From assembly GCA_050251555.1 (NCBI GenBank), contig JBFWMN010000017.1, forward strand, positions 1 to 29,085: DNA of 29,085 nt. The letters run 5' to 3'. Shown here piece after piece: positions 15,052 to 23,517 of this stretch (its first letter is position 1; each line of letters starts with the position of its first letter). Below the pieces are notes generated by a model. That model worked only from the letters and a program-made list of their open reading frames with translations. It did not search any database and was not told where the DNA came from. The DNA comes from UBA2137 sp050251555 (GTDB lineage: Bacteria > Pseudomonadota > Alphaproteobacteria > Micavibrionales > Micavibrionaceae). The position numbers were made by a program, and so were the translations under genes.

Positions 15052-15634
15052 GAACGGTTTGATCAAAGGCGCGGACGGGAAAATCCGCTGCAAATGGTGC
15101 GGCACTGACCCACTTTACGTCCATTACCACGACACGGAATGGGGTGTTGAGACCAAATCCGATATCGCGCTCTATGAGAAAATCTGTCTGGAGGGTTTTC
15201 AGGCAGGCCTGTCATGGATCACCATTCTCAGAAAACGCGAGGCGTTTCGCGAAGCGTTTCACGGGTTCGATCCTGTCAAAGTCTCACAAATGACCGAGGT
15301 GGATGTTGTCCGTCTTCTCAGCAATGAAGGTATTATCCGTCACCGTGGCAAGATTGAGGCGACCATCCATAATGCACGTCTGACCCTTGATCTGATCAAG
15401 GAAGTCGGGAGCCTCTGGGATTATTTTTCACGCTTCAAACCACCGGTAAATGCGCGCCCTGCCAAAGTCACTTATGACTGGCTGCGTTCAACGCCGATCT
15501 CTCCGGAAAGCACGTCTCTTGCGAAAGATCTGAAGAAACGCGGCTTCAAATTTTTGGGGCCTACCACCATGTATGCGCACATGCAGGCCATGGGTTTGGT
15601 CAATGACCATATTGATGGTTGTGATTTTCGATAA
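15044..15634 (+). CDS. tag: DNA-3-methyladenine glycosylase I
   Basis: The 196-residue enzyme removes 3-methyladenine from alkylated DNA to start base-excision repair. The family features are present: zinc-binding CKWCG near residue 16, HDTEWGVE, the active-site segment LEGFQAGLSWITILRKREAFREAF near residues 49-72, NEGIIRHRGKI, and the C-terminal TMYAHMQAMGLVNDHIDGC, whose His and Cys complete the zinc site. It starts inside the DUF486 gene and ends the co-directional run that began with crcB. Confidence 0.95.
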   Translation: MSENGLIKGADGKIRCKWCGTDPLYVHYHDTEWGVETKSDIALYEKICLEGFQAGLSWITILRKREAFREAFHGFDPVKVSQMTEVDVVRLLSNEGIIRHRGKIEATIHNARLTLDLIKEVGSLWDYFSRFKPPVNARPAKVTYDWLRSTPISPESTSLAKDLKKRGFKFLGPTTMYAHMQAMGLVNDHIDGCDFR

Positions 15635-15948
15635 GATTTTTTTTGTTGCACTGCCAAAAAAATTCTGGCAGCCTGAAACTTCAACTTTAAGAAAAAGGAA
15701 AGAGCCGATGCTGAATACAGCGTTTAAATATATGCCTCTTTCCGGACGACCGCGTCACTAAAACGACGCTTTAAAAGGGGAGTCCGGACACGCGTCGGCG
15801 TGGATGGATCGACCCTTTCCTTATTTTTCAAGACATCGCGAAAATTTAAGTTCAAGGATAGCTCCCTCTTTTGCCGTTCGCAAAAGAGCATATTCGATCC
15901 TGATTTTTAAATGATTTCAATATTTTAGCAAAATGAAAAGAGACTACC
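15635..15948 (+). promoter_or_regulatory. Structured 314-bp region upstream of the ABC exporter (putative leader RNA)
   Basis: The gap between tag and the ABC exporter holds several local inverted repeats: CTGCCA/TGGCAG (15651-15656 with 15666-15671), TCCGGAC/GTCCGGA (15741-15747 with 15782-15788), GCGTC/GACGC (15752-15756 with 15765-15769), CACGC/GCGTG (15789-15793 with 15798-15802), and a perfect 9-bp stem CTCTTTTGC/GCAAAAGAG (15866-15874 with 15880-15888). A 17-codon ORF lies within it. This density is unlike the other spacers here. It may be a regulatory leader of the exporter or an independent small RNA. I recognised no known riboswitch class and saw no clear promoter. Confidence 0.4.
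15708..15761 (+). CDS. Possible 17-residue leader peptide or small protein
   Basis: ATG at 15708 is preceded by AAGGA at a spacing of 8 nt and encodes MLNTAFKYMPLSGRPRH before TAA. The peptide is basic at its end and has no known family. The stop codon lies inside one of the hairpins (GCGTC/GACGC), so a ribosome translating it would disturb the local RNA structure, as in attenuation leaders. The distance to the exporter start is 187 bp. It may also be a chance ORF. Confidence 0.3.
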   Translation: MLNTAFKYMPLSGRPRH

Positions 15949-17757
15949 ATGTTACAGGAAACTGATGAAAAGAGAAAGAATGCGAAGGTCAGCTTCGCTG
16001 ATATCCGCCGCTATACGCTGCATTACTGGGGACGACACAGGCGGTTCTGGCCGTTCCTGATTTTGGGTATGGTCATCACCGGGATGACCGATGCCGTGTT
16101 CCCTTATGTTGTGGGACGTCTGATTGATGCCTTGTCGAAGGCGGATGTGGCGGCGCGGGAAATCCCCGCTGAGGTCGCCTTCTTCTTTGCGGCATTGATC
16201 GGGGTGGAGTTGTTTTACCACGTCGTCAACAAGTCGACCTTTTACCTTTGGAACATTCAGGCATGCCGCGTCTTGCGCGACATTTTGCAGGATGCGTTTC
16301 AAAAGGTGCAGGGCTTTTCGACCGACTGGCACGCTAACAGCTTTGCCGGTGCGACGGTCCGTAAGCTGACGAGGGGTATGTGGGCATTTGATATGTATGA
16401 GGACATCCTCTTTACGTACTTCCTGCCGACCTTCGTGGTGATTACGGGGATTGTCGGTCTGATGATCTGGCACTGGCCTGTAATGGGTCTGGTGACGGCA
16501 GGCGTGATTGCGCTTTATATCGCGATCAACATTGCGATGATCGTCAAGATCAACCAGCCGCGTTTCCGTATTTCAGCGCAAGCTGACACGGATAACGGTG
16601 CCTTTATGGCGGACGCGATTACCTCGAACGCAAGTGTCAAAAGCTTTGCGTCTGAGGCAAGGGAAGAAGAGCAGTTTAAAGGCATGATGAGCCGCTGGTA
16701 CGTCAAAGCCCTGACCTCTTGGCAATGGGCGAATACGACCGATCTGATCCGTCGCTTCATGACGGTTGGGATCATGGTGGTGATGCTGGCAATGGCCTTG
16801 TATCTTTGGAAACAGGGGCAGGCCTCGACAGGTGATGTCGTCTATATCTTTACGAACTTTATCGTTCTGACCAACTACTTAAGAACGGTGGGTGAGCAAA
16901 CGGGGCAACTCTTGCGGTTGATCTCGGATATGGAAGACATTGTCGCTTTCTGGAAGGCCCCCGTGGACCTGACGGACAGAGATGACGCAGTTGAGCTGAA
17001 AGCCGAAAAAGGGCGTATCAGCTTTGACGCTGTCACCTTCGCCTACGGTCATCAGGGCAACCCGATCTATGAGGATTTCAGCCTTGAGATTGCGTCCGGT
17101 GAAAAAGTGGCTCTGGTCGGTCACTCGGGTTCGGGAAAATCGACCTTCGTCAAGCTTCTGCAGCGTCTTTATGACGTACAAGGCGGTGCCATTCGCATCG
17201 ACGGGCAGGAAATTGCCGGTGTCACGCTGGCCTCATTGCGGAAAAGCATCGCGCTTGTGCCGCAAGAACCGGCTCTGTTCCACCGCACATTACGGGAGAA
17301 CATTGCTTATGGCAGGCCGGATGCCACAGAAGGCGAAATCATCCGGGCCGCCAAGAAAGCCTATGCCCATGACTTCATCACGCGTCTGCCTTTGGGCTAT
17401 GACACGCTGGTGGGGGAACGCGGTGTCAAGCTTTCGGGCGGTGAGCGTCAGAGGATTGCGATTGCAAGGGCCATTTTGGCCGACTGCCCGATCCTTATTC
17501 TGGACGAGGCGACCTCGGCACTGGATTCCGTGTCGGAGCACCAGATCCAAAAGGCGCTGGCCTCATTGATGGAAGGACGGACGACAATTACGATTGCCCA
17601 CCGTCTCGCAACCATCAAATCGGTTGACCGTATTCTGGTCTTTGATCAGGGGCGGATTATCGAGCAAGGCCATCACACCGATCTGATTGCCCGTGAGGGG
17701 TCGGTCTATAAGAACCTGTATGAAATGCAGGCTCTGGACCTGATCGGAGCGGAGTAA
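15949..17757 (+). CDS. ABC exporter, fused membrane and ATPase domains (MsbA/HlyB-like half-transporter)
   Basis: The 602-residue protein has an N-terminal ABC membrane domain with about six hydrophobic segments (residues 35-330) and a C-terminal nucleotide-binding domain. In order the latter shows the A-loop Tyr in FAYGHQG, Walker A GHSGSGKST (about residue 390), the Q-loop in VPQEPALF, signature LSGGERQRIAIARAIL, Walker B ILILDEATSALD, and the H-loop in TIAHRLATI. All catalytic residues are present, so it is an active homodimeric exporter; the cargo (lipid, drug or peptide) cannot be deduced. It stands alone between a structured leader and a strong terminator. Confidence 0.93.
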   Translation: MLQETDEKRKNAKVSFADIRRYTLHYWGRHRRFWPFLILGMVITGMTDAVFPYVVGRLIDALSKADVAAREIPAEVAFFFAALIGVELFYHVVNKSTFYLWNIQACRVLRDILQDAFQKVQGFSTDWHANSFAGATVRKLTRGMWAFDMYEDILFTYFLPTFVVITGIVGLMIWHWPVMGLVTAGVIALYIAINIAMIVKINQPRFRISAQADTDNGAFMADAITSNASVKSFASEAREEEQFKGMMSRWYVKALTSWQWANTTDLIRRFMTVGIMVVMLAMALYLWKQGQASTGDVVYIFTNFIVLTNYLRTVGEQTGQLLRLISDMEDIVAFWKAPVDLTDRDDAVELKAEKGRISFDAVTFAYGHQGNPIYEDFSLEIASGEKVALVGHSGSGKSTFVKLLQRLYDVQGGAIRIDGQEIAGVTLASLRKSIALVPQEPALFHRTLRENIAYGRPDATEGEIIRAAKKAYAHDFITRLPLGYDTLVGERGVKLSGGERQRIAIARAILADCPILILDEATSALDSVSEHQIQKALASLMEGRTTITIAHRLATIKSVDRILVFDQGRIIEQGHHTDLIAREGSVYKNLYEMQALDLIGAE

Positions 17758-17770
17758 GCATGACAAAGAA

Positions 17771-17804
17771 AAAGCCGTCTGATCTTATCAGGCGGCTTTT
17801 TTTT
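17771..17804 (+). terminator. Intrinsic terminator after the ABC exporter
   Basis: A 10-bp stem (17774-17783 with 17787-17796, one G-U pair) closes a 3-nt loop and is extended by A-T pairs on both sides. Eight T follow (17797-17804). The A run on the 5' side means the same structure could work for minus-strand transcription too. The stop codon of the minus-strand 55-codon ORF lies in the T run at 17803-17805. Confidence 0.9.
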
Positions 17805-17970
17805 ATTCTTGGGCCATTGCGACTTGTTCTTGGGGCAGAGGCGGGCCGTAGGCCTGAACTTCGGGCAAGAAGCGCTCAATGGAATCTGTCGGCATGGCGC
17901 TGACTTCACGGATCATGTTGCCGATCATCGTGGTCGCTGCCAGAACTGTTATAATCATCACATATTTCAT
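17803..17970 (-). CDS. Small 55-residue exported or membrane protein, unknown
   Basis: The minus strand from ATG at 17970 reads 55 codons to TAA. Residues 1-20 are hydrophobic after a Lys (MKYVMIITVLAATTMIGNM), followed by a possible signal-peptidase site after VSA at residue 25. The remainder is acidic and Pro/Gln-rich (DSIERFLPEVQAYGPPLPQ). A weak GGGA lies 5 bp before the start, inside the small inverted repeat CCCG-TTAG-CGGG. It lies 46 bp downstream of the four-segment membrane protein gene and may be its co-transcribed partner. I do not recognise the family; the hydrophobic N-terminus followed by a polar tail argues for a real product. Confidence 0.5.
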   Translation of the reverse strand: MKYVMIITVLAATTMIGNMIREVSAMPTDSIERFLPEVQAYGPPLPQEQVAMAQE

Positions 17971-18016
17971 GTCCCGCTAACGGGTCGACATGCGTTTTTG
18001 TTCCGTCTGCGCCTTT

Positions 18017-18556
18017 TTAAAGGAGAGGGATAACGGGTTTGGGGACATCACGCCCGTCAAAGACGCATAAACCGCCCCATACAAAACGGTAGGTGATGTA
18101 AAGCATCGGCAGGATGAATCCGAGAAACACGAAAGCGAAGGTCGCAAATGGATGGATGTTCCTGATATAGCCGAAGGCTTGGGGAAGCGCGTCTCCCCCC
18201 ATCATAGCGCTCAGCAGCATGCGCGTAAAAACCTCCATTTCGGTCGGGGTAATCAGGCTTTGTAAGTAAAAATAGCCGCCGACTGTGCCTGCCAGAAAGA
18301 CATACAGGAAAACACGTAAGGTCAGCAGCAGATGGGCAGCGTGCGAGCCAAGAAAAGTGTCTTTCTCATTTTTCCGCTTCATGCGTCTGAGCCATAAAAG
18401 CAAAACAAGGAAGGATACCGCCGAAACAAGCTGTAAGGACAGGCCGGGAAAAAGCTGCAGGATCAACGAGGCGTACAGACCGATATAAAGCACGTAAAGC
18501 TTGCGCTGCTCTTTTTTGAGAACCGCGCCATCGTCATCTTCCAGAACCAGTCTCAT
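18017..18556 (-). CDS. Four-segment inner-membrane protein, unknown function
   Basis: The 179-residue protein has hydrophobic segments at about residues 20-39, 42-57, 77-97 and 136-160, separated by a basic loop (RRMKRKNEKD) and a longer loop of ~35 residues. It ends with YRFVWGGLCVFDGRDVPKP. A His after the basic loop, two helices and a Tyr-Arg…Gly…Gly-Arg ending recalls DUF4870/Tic20-like small membrane proteins, but this is only a resemblance. The ATG lies 5 bp after the mutL stop, so it is almost certainly co-transcribed and possibly coupled with mutL. Confidence 0.75.
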   Translation of the reverse strand: MRLVLEDDDGAVLKKEQRKLYVLYIGLYASLILQLFPGLSLQLVSAVSFLVLLLWLRRMKRKNEKDTFLGSHAAHLLLTLRVFLYVFLAGTVGGYFYLQSLITPTEMEVFTRMLLSAMMGGDALPQAFGYIRNIHPFATFAFVFLGFILPMLYITYRFVWGGLCVFDGRDVPKPVIPLL

Positions 18557-18561
18557 GGGAA

Positions 18562-20415
18562 TTAGTGCCGTCCGAAAAGCTTTTCGATATCATCAAGCGA
18601 CAACTCAACATAGGTCGGGCGCCCGTGGTTGCACTGGCCTGATAATGGCGTTTCTTCCATTTGTCTGAGAAGCGCGTTCATTTCATCGACGCTCAAACGG
18701 CGGCCTGATCGCACAGAACCGTGGCAGGCCATGGTGGAGAGGACATGATTGATGCGTTCTTCGAGACCCGTAATTTCGCCTTGTTCGGCGAGCTCATCAA
18801 CAAGATCACGGACAAGATTTGCGGGGTTCCCTTTCCCAAGCAGAAGAACGGGAACGGCTTGTACGGCAACGGCTCCGGGGCCAAACGGTTCGATCTCCAG
18901 CCCGAGTTTGGCTAATGCTGGTGCGGCCTCCAAAAGTCTTGCAAGGTCGGTATCTTCTAATTCGACGATTTCAGGCGTCAAAAGACCTTGAGATTCAATG
19001 CCGTTCTCGGCGAGCTGCGCCTTAAAACGCTCATAGACAAGGCGTTCGTGTGCTGCATGCTGGTCCACCAAAATCATGCCGTGCTGCGTTTGGGCAACAA
19101 TATAGCACTCATGAAGTTGAGCACGCGCAGCCCCCAGAGGATAGGCTTCATAGGCGCGTTGCGGAGCTGTTTCAGGTTGAACTTCAGCACGTGCCGAGGG
19201 CATGGGCGCAAAGGAATTGTACAAAGAATGGGCCAGATTGCCGAAACCGCCGCCGAAACTGTCACTCGAGAGAGGTTGTTGATGGTAAGGCGGGGGGGCG
19301 CTCTCCGAAAAACCCTGTCCTGCAGGTGAGGGCGCATAGGGCAAATCAAGATAGCCGCCGGGCGTACGGCCCAGCCGATCAATAACAGATTCAGAAACGC
19401 TACGCGCCGTTTTTTGTCCTTGCTCAAGGAGGGCGTGGCGTATGGAGGAGACAATCAGGCCGCGCACAAGAGCGGCATCACGAAAACGCACTTCGGCTTT
19501 GGCGGGGTGTACGTTGACATCGACCTCGCGGGCGGGCAAATCGATAAACAAAACAGCGGTCGGATAACGGTCACGGGCTAAAACATCCATATAGGCGGCA
19601 CGCAATGCACCGCCCAAAAGTTTGTCTTTAACGGGGCGACCATTCACAAACAGATATTGGTGCTGGGCCGTACCGCGGTGAAAGGTCGGCAGGCCTGCAA
19701 AGCCTGTGAGACGCACATGTTCACGGGTTGCATCCAGTTTGATGGAGTTTTCAGGGAAATCCGCGCCGATCAGGTGACCTATGCGCTCCAGACGCTGGTC
19801 AAACAGATCCCCTTGCGAGACAGGTACGGAAATGACCGTATTCCCGTTATTGGCAAGTCTGAAGGCAATCTCGGGGTGGGCAAGGGCCAGACGGATCACC
19901 ACATCTTTGACCGAAGCGTATTCGGCCTGATCGGATTTTAAGAATTTCAAACGTGCTGGGGTTGCATAAAAGAGGTCTTTAACGGTGACGGTCGTCCCCT
20001 CGGCGTGAGCTGCGGGGCGAAGCGGCGAGATTTTGCCTCCCTCAATGGTGATTTCCCAAGCTTCGTCCGCATTGGTCTGGCGGGAGGAAAGGGACATGCG
20101 GGCAACAGCGCCAATCGAAGGGAGAGCCTCGCCGCGAAAACCGAGATAGGAGAGGTTCAAAAGGTCTTCGCCCGGCAGTTTCGAGGTCGCATGACGCGTC
20201 AATGCCAGTTGCAGTTCATCTGCCGACATGCCGCAGCCATTGTCACGCACGGATAAAAGCGCCTTGCCGCCTTCGCGAATATCAATATCAATGCGTGATG
20301 CACCCGCATCGATCGCATTTTCGACGAGTTCTTTGACAGCCGCAGCAGGTCGCTCGATGACCTCACCGGCCGCGATCTGGTTGATCAGTGTTTCTGGTAG
20401 TAAACGTATGCGCAT
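18562..20415 (-). CDS. mutL: DNA mismatch repair protein MutL (endonuclease type)
   Basis: The 617-residue protein couples MutS mismatch recognition to strand incision. The N-terminal GHKL ATPase shows ELVENAIDAGA, DNGCGM, RHATSKL and GFRGEALPSIG. A Pro/Ser/Gln-rich linker (about residues 345-430) leads to the dimerisation domain. That domain carries the metal endonuclease motif DQHAAHERLVYE and the accessory motifs ACHGSVRSG and CNHGRPT, so this is a nicking MutL, unlike the E. coli type. I choose the ATG at 20415 (MRIRLLPETLINQIAAGEV), which matches the family N-terminus; a GTG at 20442 would add nine residues. Confidence 0.96.
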   Translation of the reverse strand: MRIRLLPETLINQIAAGEVIERPAAAVKELVENAIDAGASRIDIDIREGGKALLSVRDNGCGMSADELQLALTRHATSKLPGEDLLNLSYLGFRGEALPSIGAVARMSLSSRQTNADEAWEITIEGGKISPLRPAAHAEGTTVTVKDLFYATPARLKFLKSDQAEYASVKDVVIRLALAHPEIAFRLANNGNTVISVPVSQGDLFDQRLERIGHLIGADFPENSIKLDATREHVRLTGFAGLPTFHRGTAQHQYLFVNGRPVKDKLLGGALRAAYMDVLARDRYPTAVLFIDLPAREVDVNVHPAKAEVRFRDAALVRGLIVSSIRHALLEQGQKTARSVSESVIDRLGRTPGGYLDLPYAPSPAGQGFSESAPPPYHQQPLSSDSFGGGFGNLAHSLYNSFAPMPSARAEVQPETAPQRAYEAYPLGAARAQLHECYIVAQTQHGMILVDQHAAHERLVYERFKAQLAENGIESQGLLTPEIVELEDTDLARLLEAAPALAKLGLEIEPFGPGAVAVQAVPVLLLGKGNPANLVRDLVDELAEQGEITGLEERINHVLSTMACHGSVRSGRRLSVDEMNALLRQMEETPLSGQCNHGRPTYVELSLDDIEKLFGRH

Positions 20416-20522
20416 GAATGAGCCCATGCTATCGTAAGGCACTTCTTACACGCAATGGAGCGGGGAAATCCTTCCCCTTCATTTTGCAAAAATTTTTTGA
20501 AAAAAAAGTCGGTGGCGGTGGC

Positions 20523-21833
20523 TTAACCCGTTGCGCCTTCCTCAGCGGCAAACAGGGCGCCTTCGGTGTCAGCCCCTTCAAGATGCGCGCCTTCCATACT
20601 GGCCCCGGTGAGGTCGGCATGGCGCAAATTTGTATTGCGCAGGTCAGCACCCTCCAGATTGGCGCCCATCAACACGCAATCGCTTAAATCGGCACCTTTC
20701 AAATTGGCAAAGCGCAAATCTGCGCCTGAGAGGTTGGTGCGTTCCAGACGCTCACGCCCGCCGCCCGAGGGGAAGCGCAGAGCCGAGAGGTTCGCCCCTT
20801 CAAGATGCGCACGGTTGAGTTTGGCCTCGATGAAACGGGAGGAGCGCAGATCAGCGCCTTGCAGTTTACAGTCCCTGAAATCGGCACGGTCGAAATGACA
20901 GAACTGCATTTGCGCGCCTGTCAGATCCATACCGACGAAATTGGTTTCAATGCCTTTGACCGCCGTGATCGGATATTCGCGCATATTGGTGGCTGAGCGG
21001 ACATCCAGACTGGTCAAATCCATCTGCTGGCCTTTGGCCCCGCGTGTTTCGATCCAAAGCGCGTGGTTTTCGATCATTTCTTTGAGCGTCAGACCCTGTT
21101 CGGTCAGGATTGACTGCACATTTTTATGCACGATCTTCGGTTTTTCACCCAGTTCCATGCCGCCTGTTTCAGCGGCTTCGAGAATGGTGCCGTCCATAAT
21201 GGATTGGGAGAGATTGGCTTTTCTTAAATCACAGCCTGAGAAATTGGCGTCGGTCAGGTTCGCGCCTTTGAAATTCACGCCGCGTAAATCAGCATCTTTG
21301 ATGACAACGCCCGTTAAATCCGCTTCAGAGAAATCGGCTTCGGCGGCGCGGGCACCCGTTAAATTCGTTTCCTTCATCTTTGCGCCTGCAAAGGTGGCGC
21401 GTCCATGCGAGCGCTCTTTGCCCAAATCCATATTGGTGATGGTACCGTCCTTGCCCTTTTCCATCATCATACCTTCGCGCAGATCCGCTTTGGCAAGGTC
21501 TGCGCCTGACAGGTTGGCACCTGCCACATAGGCGCCTCTGAAATCGGCACGGGTAAAAATCGCACCTTCCAGATTGGCGTTTCTCAGGTCACAGGCAAAA
21601 AAGGATGCGCCGTCATATGTGCCGCCCGCCAGATTAGCCCCCGTGAGAATCGAACCGGTAAAGTCGGCGCCCGATAAATCGGCACGTCTAAAATCCAGTC
21701 CAGACAGGTTTTTGAATTTGAGATACGCCCGTATGCCGCCCCGCAAACCCTTTTTAAACATCAAGTGGTGCTTGACGGCATCGTCAAGCTGACTTTGGGA
21801 GAGGGTTTCGTATTGGGGGCCGTTCATGGTCAT
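20523..21833 (-). CDS. Large pentapeptide-repeat protein with two internal inserts
   Basis: The 436-residue protein contains three pentapeptide-repeat blocks (A[D/N]LxG type) at about residues 42-120, 146-225 and 298-430, which should fold as right-handed quadrilateral beta-helices. They are separated by a polar insert (121-145) and a longer insert (226-297) with a predicted helix, LKEMIENHALWIETRGAKG. A similar segment, VKHHLMFKKGLRGG, precedes the first block, suggesting an ancient duplication of a helix-plus-repeat unit. No signal peptide or membrane segment. Function is unknown; some members of the class mimic DNA or act as scaffolds. It sits between pgi and mutL with ~107-bp spacers on both sides, so it may have its own promoter. 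Confidence 0.88.
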   Translation of the reverse strand: MTMNGPQYETLSQSQLDDAVKHHLMFKKGLRGGIRAYLKFKNLSGLDFRRADLSGADFTGSILTGANLAGGTYDGASFFACDLRNANLEGAIFTRADFRGAYVAGANLSGADLAKADLREGMMMEKGKDGTITNMDLGKERSHGRATFAGAKMKETNLTGARAAEADFSEADLTGVVIKDADLRGVNFKGANLTDANFSGCDLRKANLSQSIMDGTILEAAETGGMELGEKPKIVHKNVQSILTEQGLTLKEMIENHALWIETRGAKGQQMDLTSLDVRSATNMREYPITAVKGIETNFVGMDLTGAQMQFCHFDRADFRDCKLQGADLRSSRFIEAKLNRAHLEGANLSALRFPSGGGRERLERTNLSGADLRFANLKGADLSDCVLMGANLEGADLRNTNLRHADLTGASMEGAHLEGADTEGALFAAEEGATG

Positions 21834-21940
21834 TCAGTTTAAAGTTCCAGAGCTTAAAAAACCCTTAGCAAATCAGTGAATATGAAATGAAAGACGCAGA
21901 AAGATACGGAAGTCAGTTTAGCCGAAATTGCGGACAAAAA

Positions 21941-23494
21941 CTACTCTTCAAGGGCAGAGGCATAACGGCCTGCCTTTTTAGGGTCGTTCAAAAGCGCATT
22001 GGCAAGTTTTTTGCCCAATTCCACGCCGGGCTGGTCAAAACTGTTCAGATTCCAGATGACGCCTTGGGTGAATATCTTGTGCTCATAGGCGGCTATCAGC
22101 GCACCCAGCGTTTCGGGTGTCAGTTCCTTCATTGAGATGATGGAGGCGGGGCGGTTGCCGTCAAAAACGCGTGAGGCATCACCTTCGGCGTCGTCAAGGT
22201 CTTGTCCGAAGGCGAGGGCGTGGACTTGTGCAATACAGTTGGCGACCAGAATGCGCTGGGCTTCGGGATCAGTATCCTGAGGGGCCTCTAATACAGCGAT
22301 AAAGTCACATGGGGTCACAGGGGCACCTTGGTGAAGATGCTGGTAAAAGGCGTGCTGACCGTTCGTTCCTGCGCGCCCGAACACAATCGGGCCTGTGGCG
22401 TAATCGACTTTTTTGCCCTCACGGTCAACCGATTTGCCGTTTGATTCCATATCCAATTGCTGCAAAAAGGCGGGAAGAAGTGCAAGATTTTGCGCATAGG
22501 GTAGGCAGGCAAAGCTTGGTGAGCCCATGAAATTCCGCTCCCAAACGCCCAAAAGCGCCATCAGAACGGGGATGTTTTGAAGGGGTGGGCGTTCGCGGAA
22601 ATGGATATCCATTATGCGTGCGCCTACCAAAAGCCTGTCAAAAATGTCGGGTCCGAGACCGATTGCCAAGGAGAGCCCGATTGCCGACCATAGCGAAAAG
22701 CGTCCGCCGACCCAGTCACCGAATGGGAAGATCAAATCCTCACTGATCCCGAAATCCTTGCAGGCCGTGATATTGGTCGAAAGTGCTGCAAAATGTGTTG
22801 CGATATCCGTGTGTTTTGCCCCTTTACCGCTTAGAAACCAGAGTTTGGCGCGGGCGGCATTGGCTAATGTCTCTTGCGTCGTAAAGCTTTTTGAAGCAAT
22901 CAGGACCAGTGTGGTCGCAGGATCAAGCTTATTAAGCGTCTGGTCCATCTCCAGCGGGTCGACATTGGCGATATAATGGATTTTCGGGCCTGAATGAAAG
23001 GGGGTGAGGGCCTCATAAACCATACGGGGCCCAAGATCTGAGCCTCCGATCCCGATATTTATAATATCTGTAATGGGTTTCCCTGTGTAACCCAGATGAA
23101 TGGCGTCGCGCACAAGTTCGGCAAAGCGGCGCATTTGTGCGCGTACGCCTGATACGAAAGGCATGATATTCTGTCCTTTTGCGGCGTATGTGTCCGACTT
23201 GTCCGCGCGACAGGCCATATGCATCGCTGCGCGATTTTCTGACGTGTTCACGGCCTCACCGTTAAAAAGCTTTGTGCGCCATTCTTCAAAGTGACAGGCC
23301 GATAAAAGATTTGAGAGATGCGCTAAAACACCTTCGTCAACACGTTGGTGAGAAAAATCGAGTGTCAGGCCGCAATCAGTAATCGTTAAAGCCTGGTCTC
23401 GGGTAGGGTTGTGGGTAAAAAGAGAATTTAATGTATCGATACGATACGCCTCTTTTTTCAATTCATCCCATTCTTTATATACTGTTACCGACAT
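21941..23494 (-). CDS. pgi: Glucose-6-phosphate isomerase
   Basis: The 517-residue cytoplasmic enzyme interconverts glucose-6-phosphate and fructose-6-phosphate. The family motifs are intact: ENRAAMHMACR, NIGIGGSDLGPRMV, the phosphate loop SKSFTTQETLANA, FGDWVGGRFSLWSAIG, MESNGKSVD, GTNGQHAFYQHLHQG (active-site Glu/His region), and the C-terminal QGVIWNLNSFDQPGVELGK with the catalytic Lys. It is slightly shorter than the ~550 residues of E. coli Pgi. It follows the M16 pair by 23 bp, so it is part of the same minus-strand transcription unit. Confidence 0.96.
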   Translation of the reverse strand: MSVTVYKEWDELKKEAYRIDTLNSLFTHNPTRDQALTITDCGLTLDFSHQRVDEGVLAHLSNLLSACHFEEWRTKLFNGEAVNTSENRAAMHMACRADKSDTYAAKGQNIMPFVSGVRAQMRRFAELVRDAIHLGYTGKPITDIINIGIGGSDLGPRMVYEALTPFHSGPKIHYIANVDPLEMDQTLNKLDPATTLVLIASKSFTTQETLANAARAKLWFLSGKGAKHTDIATHFAALSTNITACKDFGISEDLIFPFGDWVGGRFSLWSAIGLSLAIGLGPDIFDRLLVGARIMDIHFRERPPLQNIPVLMALLGVWERNFMGSPSFACLPYAQNLALLPAFLQQLDMESNGKSVDREGKKVDYATGPIVFGRAGTNGQHAFYQHLHQGAPVTPCDFIAVLEAPQDTDPEAQRILVANCIAQVHALAFGQDLDDAEGDASRVFDGNRPASIISMKELTPETLGALIAAYEHKIFTQGVIWNLNSFDQPGVELGKKLANALLNDPKKAGRYASALEE

Positions 23495-23517
23495 TATGCC
23501 TTTCAGATATCTCGATT

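Noticed and set aside
17024..17569. 181-codon plus-strand ORF within the ABC exporter
   Set aside because: It is an alternative frame over the well-conserved nucleotide-binding domain and encodes an Arg/Trp-rich sequence without any motif.
20462..20477. Hairpin GGGGAA-ATCC-TTCCCC between mutL and the pentapeptide gene
   Set aside because: Only 6 bp, with no T run on either strand after the stem, so it was not called as a terminator.
20941..21531. 196-codon plus-strand ORF opposite the pentapeptide-repeat gene
   Set aside because: Repetitive antisense of the pentapeptide codons yields a Ser/Ala/Pro repeat; it is a mirror of the real coding repeat.
20566..21792. Short periodic DNA repeats resembling a repeat array
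   Set aside because: The ~15-bp periodicity is the coding signature of pentapeptide repeats, not a CRISPR or intergenic repeat; there are no conserved repeats with unique spacers.
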